Below are positions 52,742-61,151 of a stretch of DNA of 64,000 bases, in pieces (position 1 is the first letter of the stretch; every line of letters begins with the position of its first letter). The notes beneath the pieces are model-generated. The model was not told where the DNA came from, searched no databases, and worked only from the letters and a program-made list of their open reading frames with translations. This stretch comes from Gorillibacterium timonense (GTDB lineage: Bacteria; Bacillota; Bacilli; Paenibacillales; NBRC-103111): assembly GCF_001457415.1 (NCBI RefSeq), contig NZ_LN881721.1, positions 62,001 through 126,000 on the forward strand, written 5' to 3'. The position numbers and the translations under genes are program-made.

Positions 52742-53518
52742 ATGGGCGGGATAGAGTCTTCTGTACAACCAATACAACCAAAGCTGCCAAAATTGCTGCT
52801 GCTCGGCACGTTCCACATGGGATCAACCACTGACTTGTTTTCGGCCAGAACGGAGTTCGTGTTATCCGCCCAAAGGCGGCAAGAAATAGCGGAAGTTGTG
52901 GAACGATTAAGGAGATTTCATCCAACCAAGGTAGCCCTAGAGCTGGTAACCAAACAGAACGACACCGTCAATGAACAATACCGGCAGTATCGCAAAGGGA
53001 GCTTTGAGCTTCCCGTTAACGAGGCCTACCAACTGGGGTTTCGTATCGCTGCGGATCTCGTTCACGAACAGGTCTATTGCATCGATTGGATGGAAAAGGG
53101 TGCAGGAACGAAGAGTGCAGGAGAGGTATATGAATGGGCGAAGGAACATCAGCCGGCGCTCTGGGATGAAATCTATGGGTGGTTGTTTCATTCAGGAGAC
53201 CAACCAGCCGCTCCTTCTTACCGAAGCATTCTGGAGATGTACCGCGATTGTAACGAACCAACTGGGGTCAAGAAGCATCATACGATGAACCTAAACATGG
53301 CGCGAATCGGAGATGGGGATCAGTACGTAGGAGTGGAGTGGCTGATTTGGTGGTACCAACGAAACCTCATTCTTTTTTCCAACCTGGCCCGGCTTGCCGA
53401 TTCTAGTGATGACCGAATATTGTTGATCATCGGTTCGGCGCATGTCGAATTGTTATCCCGATTCATTGAGGAAAGCGGACGGTTTGAACTGGATTCCGCA
53501 TGGAATTATCTAGAGTAG
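52742..53518 (+). CDS. DUF5694 (TraB/Tiki-like) protein
   Basis: 258 residues. The LLLLGTFHM start, TKVALELV, MNLNMARIGDG, RNLILFSNLARLADSSDDRILLIIGSAHVELLSRFI order fits DUF5694, a relative of the TraB/TIKI/EreA fold that has hydrolase members. The conserved GxxH and GSAH histidines could bind metal. GGAG lies 7 bases before ATG 52742. No signal peptide. Expression may be controlled by the hairpins upstream. Confidence 0.75.
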   Translation: MGGIESSVQPIQPKLPKLLLLGTFHMGSTTDLFSARTEFVLSAQRRQEIAEVVERLRRFHPTKVALELVTKQNDTVNEQYRQYRKGSFELPVNEAYQLGFRIAADLVHEQVYCIDWMEKGAGTKSAGEVYEWAKEHQPALWDEIYGWLFHSGDQPAAPSYRSILEMYRDCNEPTGVKKHHTMNLNMARIGDGDQYVGVEWLIWWYQRNLILFSNLARLADSSDDRILLIIGSAHVELLSRFIEESGRFELDSAWNYLE

Positions 53519-53527
53519 CGGCGGATG

Positions 53528-53573
53528 TGAGGTATGGATACCCGTAAGAAGAAAGGTATTATTCGATCTTTTG
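53528..53573. repeat. Dispersed element TATGGATACCCGT, copy 2
   Basis: GAGGTATGGATACCCGTAAG followed by AAGAAAGGTATTATTCG resembles 61034-61070 and 41735-41770. It lies just after the DUF5694 stop. Confidence 0.4.
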
Positions 53574-53679
53574 AACGACGCATCGACTACAGAAGGCCGG
53601 ATTACCAAGCCCTTGAATCTCTTGATTTTGTCCGATTTTATATGCACTGCTCTTTACATGTAATAGATATAAGGAGTTA

Positions 53680-54657
53680 ATGGAATTGAAAAGGTTGCTC
53701 TATATTGTACTGAAGATGATCGCGTCAGATAGAAGTTTTTCTCATTCCGATTATAGGATTCCCCAAAATGAGTTCGAAAACTTTATTAAGACAGTTATTC
53801 ACAAAGGTTACATAGACGTTATTAGCCTCTCCCCAAAAAAACTGGTGGTTTCTTCACTAGGCCATGAGTTTTTACAGCAGCATAAACAGTATGAATCAGA
53901 GTTGCCTTTAGGCCCCGACGAGTTGCCTTATTGGGTAAGTTTTGAAGGAGAGCATGATCAGCAACCCAGAATCACAGAAGATCAGGGGATTTGGGAAAGC
54001 CCTAACTATTTTGATTGGAAAAACGTATTTGAAAAGGTCTTGTCCTACAGCAAGGAAATAAGTGGAGAAAGTGAGCTTCACATTGCAGACAAAGCCACCA
54101 TAAGCGAGCTTATGAAAATCGAATCCATGTTGAATACGAAGCTTCCCGGTGAATTTGTGGATGTACTACTCAACTTCTCAAAAAAAGTAACCTTTTTTTG
54201 GTCTGTTACTAACCCATCTTACGGGTGCCATTTGAGTGATGGGGGCAGGTTAATCGAAGGTGGGGGCTTGCGAGATGGAGGGCTATGGGATTTGGATGCC
54301 TTGCCTACCTTAAACCAAGAACGCCTAGATCATATCGATATGCTGGAGGAGCATGACGAGTCCCTTCATTATTGGGAAAATAGTTTAATTTTTGCCAAGG
54401 ATGGATCCGGCGATTATTTCGCTATCGATCTTCACTATCTTCCTGGTGAGGTAATATTCTTGTCTCATGAAGATCACTTTTCTAGATATTCTTTGGGTAA
54501 AAACTTTGGGGCCTTTCTGGATAATTGGATCAGAATCGGTTGCTCAGGGTATACAGTCCGTGATTTTCAAGCTTTTACGGGGTGCGACTCTCCATATATT
54601 GATCATAAATCCAAGAATTCTATTACGATGAGGAGATGGCTGAGTATAGAGAAATGA
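53680..54657 (+). CDS. YjcQ-like winged helix fused to a SUKH (SMI1/KNR4) domain
   Basis: 325 residues. The N-terminal ~70 residues (LLYIVLKMIASDRSFSHSDYRIPQNEFENFIKTVIHKGYIDVISL...SLGHEFLQ) resemble phage YjcQ winged-helix proteins. The C-terminal part (about 145-300: ATISELMKIESMLNTKLPGEFVDVLLNFS...GDYFAIDL) is a SUKH domain, a common immunity-protein fold against polymorphic toxins. ATG 53680 is 3 bases from AAGGAG; TTG 53686 has better spacing. No toxin gene is adjacent. Confidence 0.6.
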   Translation: MELKRLLYIVLKMIASDRSFSHSDYRIPQNEFENFIKTVIHKGYIDVISLSPKKLVVSSLGHEFLQQHKQYESELPLGPDELPYWVSFEGEHDQQPRITEDQGIWESPNYFDWKNVFEKVLSYSKEISGESELHIADKATISELMKIESMLNTKLPGEFVDVLLNFSKKVTFFWSVTNPSYGCHLSDGGRLIEGGGLRDGGLWDLDALPTLNQERLDHIDMLEEHDESLHYWENSLIFAKDGSGDYFAIDLHYLPGEVIFLSHEDHFSRYSLGKNFGAFLDNWIRIGCSGYTVRDFQAFTGCDSPYIDHKSKNSITMRRWLSIEK

Positions 54658-54891
54658 TTCTCGCTTTATACCATTGATGTTATCGGGTTAGTGCATACGG
54701 TAACCCCCTAATGAATTTGGACCGTATATCGCACTACCTAAGAGAATGACGAATACTAAGTAACGATTAACGACAATTCATATCAGCCCTCGATGTATCC
54801 GGCAGGATGGGTCGAGGGCATTATTATGCTGCTTGAGCTTGCTGGCTAACCGCTCCTATCACCGCTGCCCGTTCTTTCGCTGTCGGACTTC

Positions 54892-54924
54892 TTTTACCGT
54901 GCTTTTACCGTGCTGTGGTATTCT
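54892..54924 (+). promoter_or_regulatory. Promoter with regulator repeats before the two-component system
   Basis: Two perfect direct copies of TTTTACCGTGC (54892-54902 and 54903-54913), then 5 bases and -10 TATTCT (54919-54924). The same arrangement occurs at 56986-57018. Likely binding site of the OmpR-type regulator encoded just downstream, giving autoregulation. Confidence 0.7.
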
Positions 54925-54957
54925 GGACTTACTATTCTACGCTCGGCGGTGAACGGG

Positions 54958-55635
54958 ATGAACATTCTTCTCGCTGAAGATGACAAGAAGCTAGGGAAAT
55001 TGGTGAAATATGTCCTGGAGAAGAAGGGCGGCTACCATGTGGATTGGGTAGAAAACGGCGAAGACGCGCTGGGGTATGCCGAAGGATCATCCTCCTACGA
55101 TGTGCTCATCTTGGACTGGATGATGCCCCTCAAGGATGGAATTGAAGTTTGCAAAAGCTTACGAGCCGCCAGCTACGGTCAGGCGATTCTCCTGTTAACC
55201 GCGAAGGATGCGCTGCAGGATAAAATTCTCGGGCTGGATGCGGGAGCGGATGACTATCTGACGAAGCCCTTTGAGATGGATGAGCTGCTTGCCCGTCTCC
55301 GTTCGCTGACACGGCGGAATTTCGCTCCCATTCAAGCGGATGTGATCGAATTCGGACCATTTACATTAAATCGTTCGTCGCGTCAGTTGGTGAGAGGTGG
55401 AGAAGAGGTCCTCCTCAGCCAGCGGGAATATCAGCTGCTCGATTTATTTCTGCAAAACCTCGGCAATGTTCTGACAAGGGAAGTCATTCTGGATCGGGTA
55501 TGGGGGTTCGGGAGCGAGGTATCCTACAAGAACGTGGATGTCACGGTGAAAATGCTCCGGGATAAATTGGAGGCTGTGCAAGGGGAAGCGATGATTCACA
55601 GCGTCAGGGGAGTGGGGTATCGGTTTGAAACCTAA
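54958..55635 (+). CDS. OmpR/PhoB family response regulator
   Basis: 225 residues. Receiver with EDD at 7-9, phospho-Asp in LILDWMMPLKDG, Thr in LLLTAKDA and Lys in YLTKPFE, followed by a winged-helix Trans_reg_C domain (FTLNRSSRQLVRGGEEVLLSQREYQLLDLFLQ...VDVTVKMLRDKLE). ATG 54958 gives the proper N-terminus. Its kinase gene overlaps its 3' end by 11 bases. It probably binds the TTTTACCGTGC repeats at its own promoter and before the pspA operon. Confidence 0.9.
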   Translation: MNILLAEDDKKLGKLVKYVLEKKGGYHVDWVENGEDALGYAEGSSSYDVLILDWMMPLKDGIEVCKSLRAASYGQAILLLTAKDALQDKILGLDAGADDYLTKPFEMDELLARLRSLTRRNFAPIQADVIEFGPFTLNRSSRQLVRGGEEVLLSQREYQLLDLFLQNLGNVLTREVILDRVWGFGSEVSYKNVDVTVKMLRDKLEAVQGEAMIHSVRGVGYRFET

Positions 55636-56935
55636 ATGGTTGAAAAAGAGAGACTTGTTCGTACAGACTCAAAGAAAGTTAACCTTCACTTATGCCTGGC
55701 TGATCATCGTGTTCTTGATGTTGTTTTCCATGATCGTCTCAATTTTCTTTCTGGGCATGGCTTATCGGGAACAACGTCAGCTGCTTCACTCCAGTTTGTA
55801 TGCAACGGAGAATGGAGACGTCATCATCCCGGATCTGTCCAATTCTCGCGGGGATGATTTGTATTTCTTCTATATCCTCGATGATGAGGGTAAGGTCATT
55901 GCGGATAGTACCGCCATCCGACAAAACCGTGATGATAATCTGGACATGATTGAACGGTGGCATCCCCGCCGGGACGGATTCCGACTGAAATGGCTGCCGG
56001 AGTCGGATGACCACCATGATGGCGACAGATATCGAGATAAGGATCGGCTGCTTTTTGTGGGGGCGCGTCCGTATGTGATGGAGGATGGAAGGAAAGCCGT
56101 CATTTATGCGGCAAGAGACGTCACCTTCTATGCGGAGGCGTTCCAGAACCTTCTCCTGGTGCTTCTCTTTATTCTCGTTCTCTTTGTTATCGCGGCCGTG
56201 TGGTTAAGCTATTCCATGTCCAAGAAAGCGATGATCCCCATCCAGCAGACGTATCGGCAGCAGCAGCAATTTCTCGCAGATGCGTCACATGAGCTTCGGA
56301 CGCCCCTTAGTATTCTGAACACGTCCTTGGATGTCATCGAGCTGGAGAATGGCGAAGATTTGACTCGCTATTCTCGCGAAGTCGTGTCGGATATGAAGGA
56401 AGAAGTCGGTCGGATGAGCCGAATGGTTCAGCACCTGCTGACATTGGCCCGTTCGGACTCCGGCTCGGTCGAGTTTGAAATGGCGTCCTTCGACTTGGTG
56501 CCGAGGGTTCGCCAATGGGTGCAAGCGGTCGAAGCGGTCGCACAGAAGAAGCAGATCACGCTAACCACCTCTCTGCCTGAGAAGTTGGCGGTTACGGCGG
56601 ATGTTGAACGCATCAAGCAGCTGGTGTATATCCTGCTGGACAATGCCATCAAGTATACGCCGGAGAAGGGAACCGTCGACGTTACACTGGGAAGCCACCC
56701 CAAACAGTGGTACTTGTCCATTCGGGATACGGGGATCGGGATTCCCGAGGAGAGCAAGCAGCGGATTTTCGACCGGTTTTACCGGGCGGAGGAGCACCGT
56801 TCTCGGGAGGAAGGAAGTGCCGGGCTCGGATTATCGATTGCGAAGTGGATTGTCGAAGTGCACCGGGGATCGATCGAGGTGGAGAGCACTCTCGGGGACG
56901 GCAGTACGTTTATTGTGAAATTCCCTCAAGCTTAA
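55625..56935 (+). CDS. Sensor histidine kinase
   Basis: 436 residues from TTG 55625. TM1 (about 23-47), an extracellular sensor loop of ~115 residues with an acidic/His stretch (SDDHHDGDRYRDKDR), TM2 (about 175-197), HisKA with QQFLADASHELRTPLSIL, and HATPase with LLDNAIKYTP, IRDTGIGIP, FDRFYRAEEH and GSAGLGLSI. The charged, His-containing loop could sense metal or envelope-active cations. Cognate of the upstream regulator. A strong terminator follows. Confidence 0.9.
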   Translation: MKPKWLKKRDLFVQTQRKLTFTYAWLIIVFLMLFSMIVSIFFLGMAYREQRQLLHSSLYATENGDVIIPDLSNSRGDDLYFFYILDDEGKVIADSTAIRQNRDDNLDMIERWHPRRDGFRLKWLPESDDHHDGDRYRDKDRLLFVGARPYVMEDGRKAVIYAARDVTFYAEAFQNLLLVLLFILVLFVIAAVWLSYSMSKKAMIPIQQTYRQQQQFLADASHELRTPLSILNTSLDVIELENGEDLTRYSREVVSDMKEEVGRMSRMVQHLLTLARSDSGSVEFEMASFDLVPRVRQWVQAVEAVAQKKQITLTTSLPEKLAVTADVERIKQLVYILLDNAIKYTPEKGTVDVTLGSHPKQWYLSIRDTGIGIPEESKQRIFDRFYRAEEHRSREEGSAGLGLSIAKWIVEVHRGSIEVESTLGDGSTFIVKFPQA

Positions 56936-56942
56936 TAAGCGG

Positions 56943-56981
56943 GACCCTTTCTTATCGGAAGATGAGGAAGGGTCTTTTTTT
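56943..56981 (+). terminator. Terminator after the sensor kinase
   Basis: 13-bp stem GACCCTTTCTTATC with GATGAGGAAGGGTC (wobble pairs), followed by TTTTTTTG. The next promoter starts 5 bases later. Confidence 0.85.
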
Positions 56982-56985
56982 GCCC

Positions 56986-57018
56986 ATTTACCGTACTTTT
57001 ACTTTTCAAGCCTATAGT
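56986..57018 (+). promoter_or_regulatory. Promoter with regulator repeats before the pspA operon
   Basis: ATTTACCGTAC (56986-56996) and TTTTACTTTTC (56997-57007), then 5 bases and -10 TATAGT (57013-57018). Repeat length and distance to -10 are identical to the promoter at 54892, indicating control by the same regulator. Confidence 0.7.
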
Positions 57019-57066
57019 GGGGCATGTAGAGAAGACAAACGATATAGACGAAAGGATGAAGGATGC

Positions 57067-57477
57067 ATGAAAGTGAGAAAATCTTGGATCAAGCGGCTCA
57101 TCATCACGGCCGGAATCATCGCCTTTGTTGGTGTCGGAATAGGCTTCGCCACAGAGAGGATGGACCGATCCGATCATGACCACGGGAAGCAAGGCTCACA
57201 ACTGCTAGTATCCGTTAGAGACGGAGAGGGGCGTGACGAAGCCGGGGATCATCATGAAAGAGGCATGGACAGAGGCGAGCATGAGCATGAAGGATGGGGC
57301 GCGGCACTGGCCATCGGCGGCACTCTTGTGGGAGCCGGACTGCTGTACGGGATCATCAGGAGCAGGAAGAGAGCAAGCGGATTGGGTGCAGGGAGTGCAG
57401 TTTCGGTGATCCCCTCTACCTCCGACTTTTTGGACCAATGGGAAAAGAACCAAACCAATACAAAGGAGTCGAACTAA
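57067..57477 (+). CDS. His-rich small membrane protein upstream of pspA
   Basis: 136 residues. Basic start and TM1 (about 10-28), a loop rich in His and acidic residues (DRSDHDHGK; DHHERGMDRGEHEHEGW), TM2 of small residues (AALAIGGTLVGAGLLYGI), then a basic cytoplasmic tail ending SDFLDQWEKNQTN. AAGGATGC precedes ATG 57067. The PspA gene starts 1 base after its stop, so the two are coupled. Perhaps a membrane anchor or sensor for PspA, comparable in position to LiaI/PspB-type partners; the His loop may bind metal. Confidence 0.75.
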   Translation: MKVRKSWIKRLIITAGIIAFVGVGIGFATERMDRSDHDHGKQGSQLLVSVRDGEGRDEAGDHHERGMDRGEHEHEGWGAALAIGGTLVGAGLLYGIIRSRKRASGLGAGSAVSVIPSTSDFLDQWEKNQTNTKESN

Positions 57478-57478
57478 C

Positions 57479-58144
57479 ATGGGAATTCTGAAACGGGTAA
57501 AAAGTGTGTTTTTGGCCGAAACGAATGGTCTTTTGGATAAGGTCGAACAGCCGATCAACATGGTCAATCAATACATGCGGGAGTTGGATCAAGAGCTTGC
57601 AAAGGGACAGCACGCACTCGCAAATCAATTGTTTATTGAAAAGAGACAAGCAGCGCTGATTGCCGAGACCGAAGAAAGCATAGAGAAAAGAGATCGCCAG
57701 GCTAAGCTTGCGGTGAAGCAAGGGGAAGACCATATTGCAAAGCTGGCGCTGCAGGAAAAGCTGCTGCAGGAGAAGAAACTGTCTGCTTACTGTGAACAGT
57801 ATGCAACGATTCAAGAGCAAACGAAGGTGCTGGAAGAAAAGATTGGGCTGCTGCTCGTTCAATCGGAAGAATATAACCACCGCCGGCTTCTGTTAGCGTC
57901 TCGAGTAAATGTTGCCAGCTCCATTAAGGAGATGACCCAGAGCATCGTTGTTTTCCAAACGGAGAATGTAGCAAAAGGGTTTGCTCGTGTGGAAGAGAAG
58001 GTGCTGAGGATGGAAGCGGAGGTGGAGGCGATGGCGCATTTTTCTTCATCAGCCAAGCGTTCCGCGCCTCAATACTTAGATCCAACTCTTACCGCGGATA
58101 TCGAAAAAGCATTAGGTGAACTGAAACAACAAGCACAGGAGTAA
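57479..58144 (+). CDS. pspA: PspA/IM30 family membrane-stress protein
   Basis: 221 residues, nearly all coiled-coil, with the amphipathic N-terminus MGILKRVKSVFLAETNGLLDKVEQPINMVNQYMRELDQEL typical of PspA/LiaH. These ESCRT-III-like proteins coat damaged membranes and keep the proton gradient. AAAGGAG precedes ATG 57479. It is the second gene behind the regulated promoter at 56986, so induction by the adjacent two-component system is likely, unlike the SigW-controlled pspA of B. subtilis. Confidence 0.9.
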   Translation: MGILKRVKSVFLAETNGLLDKVEQPINMVNQYMRELDQELAKGQHALANQLFIEKRQAALIAETEESIEKRDRQAKLAVKQGEDHIAKLALQEKLLQEKKLSAYCEQYATIQEQTKVLEEKIGLLLVQSEEYNHRRLLLASRVNVASSIKEMTQSIVVFQTENVAKGFARVEEKVLRMEAEVEAMAHFSSSAKRSAPQYLDPTLTADIEKALGELKQQAQE

Positions 58145-58191
58145 AAGCAATCTTCGGTTTGGGGATGCTTGACATAGATAAGTAGGATCGT

Positions 58192-58223
58192 AACCAGGAC
58201 ATCCGTGTCCTGGTTTTTGTTTT
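58192..58223 (+). terminator. Terminator after pspA
   Basis: Perfect 10-bp stem AACCAGGACA-TCCG-TGTCCTGGTT followed by TTTGTTTT. Confidence 0.9.
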
Positions 58224-58306
58224 GGACATCTCTACCAAAACGACATATTTCGACCTTCCAGTTTATAGTATACTGAGAAATAAAAACGAGCTTTAAGGAG
58301 AGAACC

Positions 58307-60988
58307 ATGAGTCGTCGACATCTATGCTTTCGAGCCGTATCCCTGTTGGTGATTGCAGCACTCTTGATTTCCTTGCTTCCGGTTTACCCAGCGCATGCCG
58401 AAGGAGTGACCTTTGCCGATTCCAAGGTGGAGAAGGTTGTTCGCCTCAAGCTTGCGAAGCCGTCCGGTGCTTTGACGGAGGAGGATCTGGCCAAGCTTAA
58501 GGAATTAACCATCCCCGACTACAGCGGGGTAAAGTCACTCAAGGGCTTGGAGAAGGCCGTCAACCTGACTTCGTTGACCTCCTGGGGCAATCAGATCACC
58601 GATCTTAGCCCGCTGTCCGGCTTGAAGCAGCTGAAGGAATTGAACCTAAATGAGAATCAGGTTACGAACCTGTCCCCGCTTGCGGGGCTGACCGAGCTGC
58701 GCTCCTTGCTCATCAGTCAGAATCAAATCAAGGATATTCGCCCGCTCGCCGGTCTCGTTAAGCTGACCGAGCTGTCCTTGTCGCAAAATCCGATCACGGA
58801 TTTGTCGATCCTGTCGGGACTCACGGAGCTGACGGAGCTTTCCTTCGATGATACCCCGATCTCCGATCTCACTCCGATCCGCGGGCTTGCCAAGCTTCGG
58901 ATTCTGAGCTTCTTCGACAGCAAGGTAGAGAATCTGGAGCCGCTGAAGGCGTTGACCTCTCTGGAATACTTGACCATGAGAGATAATCGAGTCAGCGATC
59001 TGACTCCGATTGTCGAGCTGCCTAACCTGAAGGAGGTTCAGGCGTCGAATAATTACCTGGACTTGAATGATCCGGCGACCAAGGCCGCTATCGAATCGCT
59101 CAAGGCGCGGAAAGTGGCGCTATCCGGCTTCTTTGGAAGCATTCAGGAACAGAAGACACTGACGACTCATCTGAAGCTGAAGTGGTCGTTGTTGGATGAG
59201 CTGCACACCGGTATAACCAAGTCCATCGCATCTGGCGGGGGACTCTATGTCATGCCGGCGTCCGGCGGTTATGTGAAGACATCCAAGGACGGTCTCACCT
59301 GGAAGCAGACCTATTCCGGAAATCCTCAAGATTTCAGTTTCATCATTCGCGGGAAAACCGACTTCATGGGCTTCCGCGAGGCGGGGCGCACGACAACCGT
59401 GTGGACCTCCAAGGACGGCGTTGCCTGGAAGCAGACGGCGAAGACGATCCCCACCCCGTACATCTGGGGCGCTGTATGGAACGGTAAGCGGTATGTGGCG
59501 GTCGGAGGGGAGTACTCGAAGGGGATGATCTACTCCTCCGAGGATGGAATTACCTGGACGGAACGCAAGACCGGCATCGGCACCAATTTCACGGCCGTCG
59601 CTTGGGGCAACAATACCTTCGTGGCCCAAGGCTATGAAGACGGGGTTGTAGCCGTATCGAAGGACGGCGTCACCTGGAAGAAGGTCAGCACCAAGCAGCC
59701 CAATTACGAGCAGGTATGGGACATGACCTTTGGCGGGGGAGCGTTTGTTGCGGTCGGCGATGCGACGATCATGACCTCGAAGGATGGAGAGAAGTGGACG
59801 TACGTGTCCTCCAATGTTTTCTGGTCCGATGTGTATTGGGCGAAGGATCGGTTTTATGCGTACGGCTTCGTTTACGCAGATAAAGCGAACCATGTGCTGA
59901 AGCTGGTCAACTGGACCTCGAAGGACGGGAAGAGCTGGAGCGATGCCGGATTTGTGGCCAGTCCGAAGCAGAATCCGTATGCGACGTTTCACAATGGTAA
60001 ACAGTATGTAACCATTACCGACAGTGGGATTGAGGCTTCGACCGATGGACGGAGCTGGAAGCAGACGCTGCTGTATCCTTTTCAACTGCCAAGAAACGTA
60101 TACGGAGCGGCTGCTGGCAGCGACAAGCTGGCGATGGTGGGAGGCTACCGGGATTCGTATCATGCTTACCTGTCTATCAGCTTCCAAGGCTCTGCTCAGA
60201 TGAATACGGCGGGCAAGTGGAAATCAGCGACGGTCGGGCAGACTTACCCGCTGCGGAGCGTCGTATGGTCCGGGAAGGACTTCTTCGCCGTCGGAGACAA
60301 CGGGAAGATGATGTCCTCCACTGATGGACTGAAATGGACCGCAGTGAAATCCCCCACGTCCGCCACTCTCTTGAGCGTCCTTTATGTCAAGGGCACCTAC
60401 TATGCAGCCGGAGAGGGCGGGGTGATCCTGTCCTCCAAGGACCGCAAAACGTGGACAACCCTTAAAACCAACGTCAAGAAAAAGATCAATTCCCTGGCAT
60501 CAAACGGCACGACTCTGGTCGCCGTAGGGGAAGAAGGACTGCTGCTTGTATCCAAGGATGGCGTGAAGTGGAGCCAAATCACAGCCTTGTTCCCGGGTGA
60601 CAACTTCGATGTGGCTTGGGGCAACGGCCAGTTTGTGGTGACGACCGCCAGCTATTATGGGAATGCGAAGAGTGCGGTCATTCTGACTTCATCGGACGGC
60701 GTAAAGTGGAAGACCTCGACCTTCCCGGACGGACTCACCGCCCACGGCATGGGGACCGGATTGTTTGGCATCTCGTACATCGGCGGTCTGTTTGTCGCGG
60801 TCGGCAGTGAAGGGACCGTCTTCCTCTCCGAGGATGCGAAGCAGTGGACCCAGCAGGACGTGTTCACGATTGACGATTGGTACGATGCGGTCGAGTTCCA
60901 AGGAAAGGTGTACCTCTTCGGCAATACCGGCAAGATCGTCACCGCCGATCTGAAGTCACTGGAACGGAAGACGGAGAAGGGGGAGTAA
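58307..60988 (+). CDS. Secreted protein with leucine-rich repeats and BNR-like propeller
   Basis: 893 residues. A signal peptide (RAVSLLVIAALLISLLPV...AHA-EG) is followed by an internalin-type cap and about eight 22-residue LRRs (LSPLSGLKQLKELNLNENQVTN...). From residue ~290 come many repeats of the type TSKDGVTWKQ...VAVGGEYS..., resembling BNR/sialidase-type beta-propeller blades. No SLH, LPXTG or TM anchor, so it is secreted or held by other means. Probably a binding protein; no enzymatic residues are evident. AGGAGAG precedes ATG 58307. Confidence 0.82.
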   Translation: MSRRHLCFRAVSLLVIAALLISLLPVYPAHAEGVTFADSKVEKVVRLKLAKPSGALTEEDLAKLKELTIPDYSGVKSLKGLEKAVNLTSLTSWGNQITDLSPLSGLKQLKELNLNENQVTNLSPLAGLTELRSLLISQNQIKDIRPLAGLVKLTELSLSQNPITDLSILSGLTELTELSFDDTPISDLTPIRGLAKLRILSFFDSKVENLEPLKALTSLEYLTMRDNRVSDLTPIVELPNLKEVQASNNYLDLNDPATKAAIESLKARKVALSGFFGSIQEQKTLTTHLKLKWSLLDELHTGITKSIASGGGLYVMPASGGYVKTSKDGLTWKQTYSGNPQDFSFIIRGKTDFMGFREAGRTTTVWTSKDGVAWKQTAKTIPTPYIWGAVWNGKRYVAVGGEYSKGMIYSSEDGITWTERKTGIGTNFTAVAWGNNTFVAQGYEDGVVAVSKDGVTWKKVSTKQPNYEQVWDMTFGGGAFVAVGDATIMTSKDGEKWTYVSSNVFWSDVYWAKDRFYAYGFVYADKANHVLKLVNWTSKDGKSWSDAGFVASPKQNPYATFHNGKQYVTITDSGIEASTDGRSWKQTLLYPFQLPRNVYGAAAGSDKLAMVGGYRDSYHAYLSISFQGSAQMNTAGKWKSATVGQTYPLRSVVWSGKDFFAVGDNGKMMSSTDGLKWTAVKSPTSATLLSVLYVKGTYYAAGEGGVILSSKDRKTWTTLKTNVKKKINSLASNGTTLVAVGEEGLLLVSKDGVKWSQITALFPGDNFDVAWGNGQFVVTTASYYGNAKSAVILTSSDGVKWKTSTFPDGLTAHGMGTGLFGISYIGGLFVAVGSEGTVFLSEDAKQWTQQDVFTIDDWYDAVEFQGKVYLFGNTGKIVTADLKSLERKTEKGE

Positions 60989-61033
60989 GCGTCGGGACAA
61001 GACCGATCGGCTTACAACCGTAATTCCTTAGGT

Positions 61034-61070
61034 GAAGTATGGATTCCCGTTATAAAGAAAGGCATACTAA
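61034..61070. repeat. Dispersed element TATGGATTCCCGT, copy 3
   Basis: GAAGTATGGATTCCCGTTAT followed by AAAGAAAGGCATAC. It resembles 53528-53573 and 41735-41770, and here directly precedes the GGCCGCC hairpin. Confidence 0.4.
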
Positions 61071-61078
61071 GATTCTTT

Positions 61079-61102
61079 GGCCGCCCATGTGGCGGCCTTT
61101 TA
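61079..61102 (+). terminator. GGCCGCC hairpin terminator, third copy
   Basis: GGCCGCC-CATGT-GGCGGCC followed by TTTTACC; stem and loop are identical to the copy at 42294. Confidence 0.8.
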
Positions 61103-61151
61103 CCATAGAGGAGAAAGTGCTGTAGTAGGCGACATCCGGGAGACAACTGGC

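Noticed and set aside
59120-60187. 355-codon minus-strand frame
   Set aside because: Antisense to the LRR/propeller gene; no recognisable domain or ribosome site.
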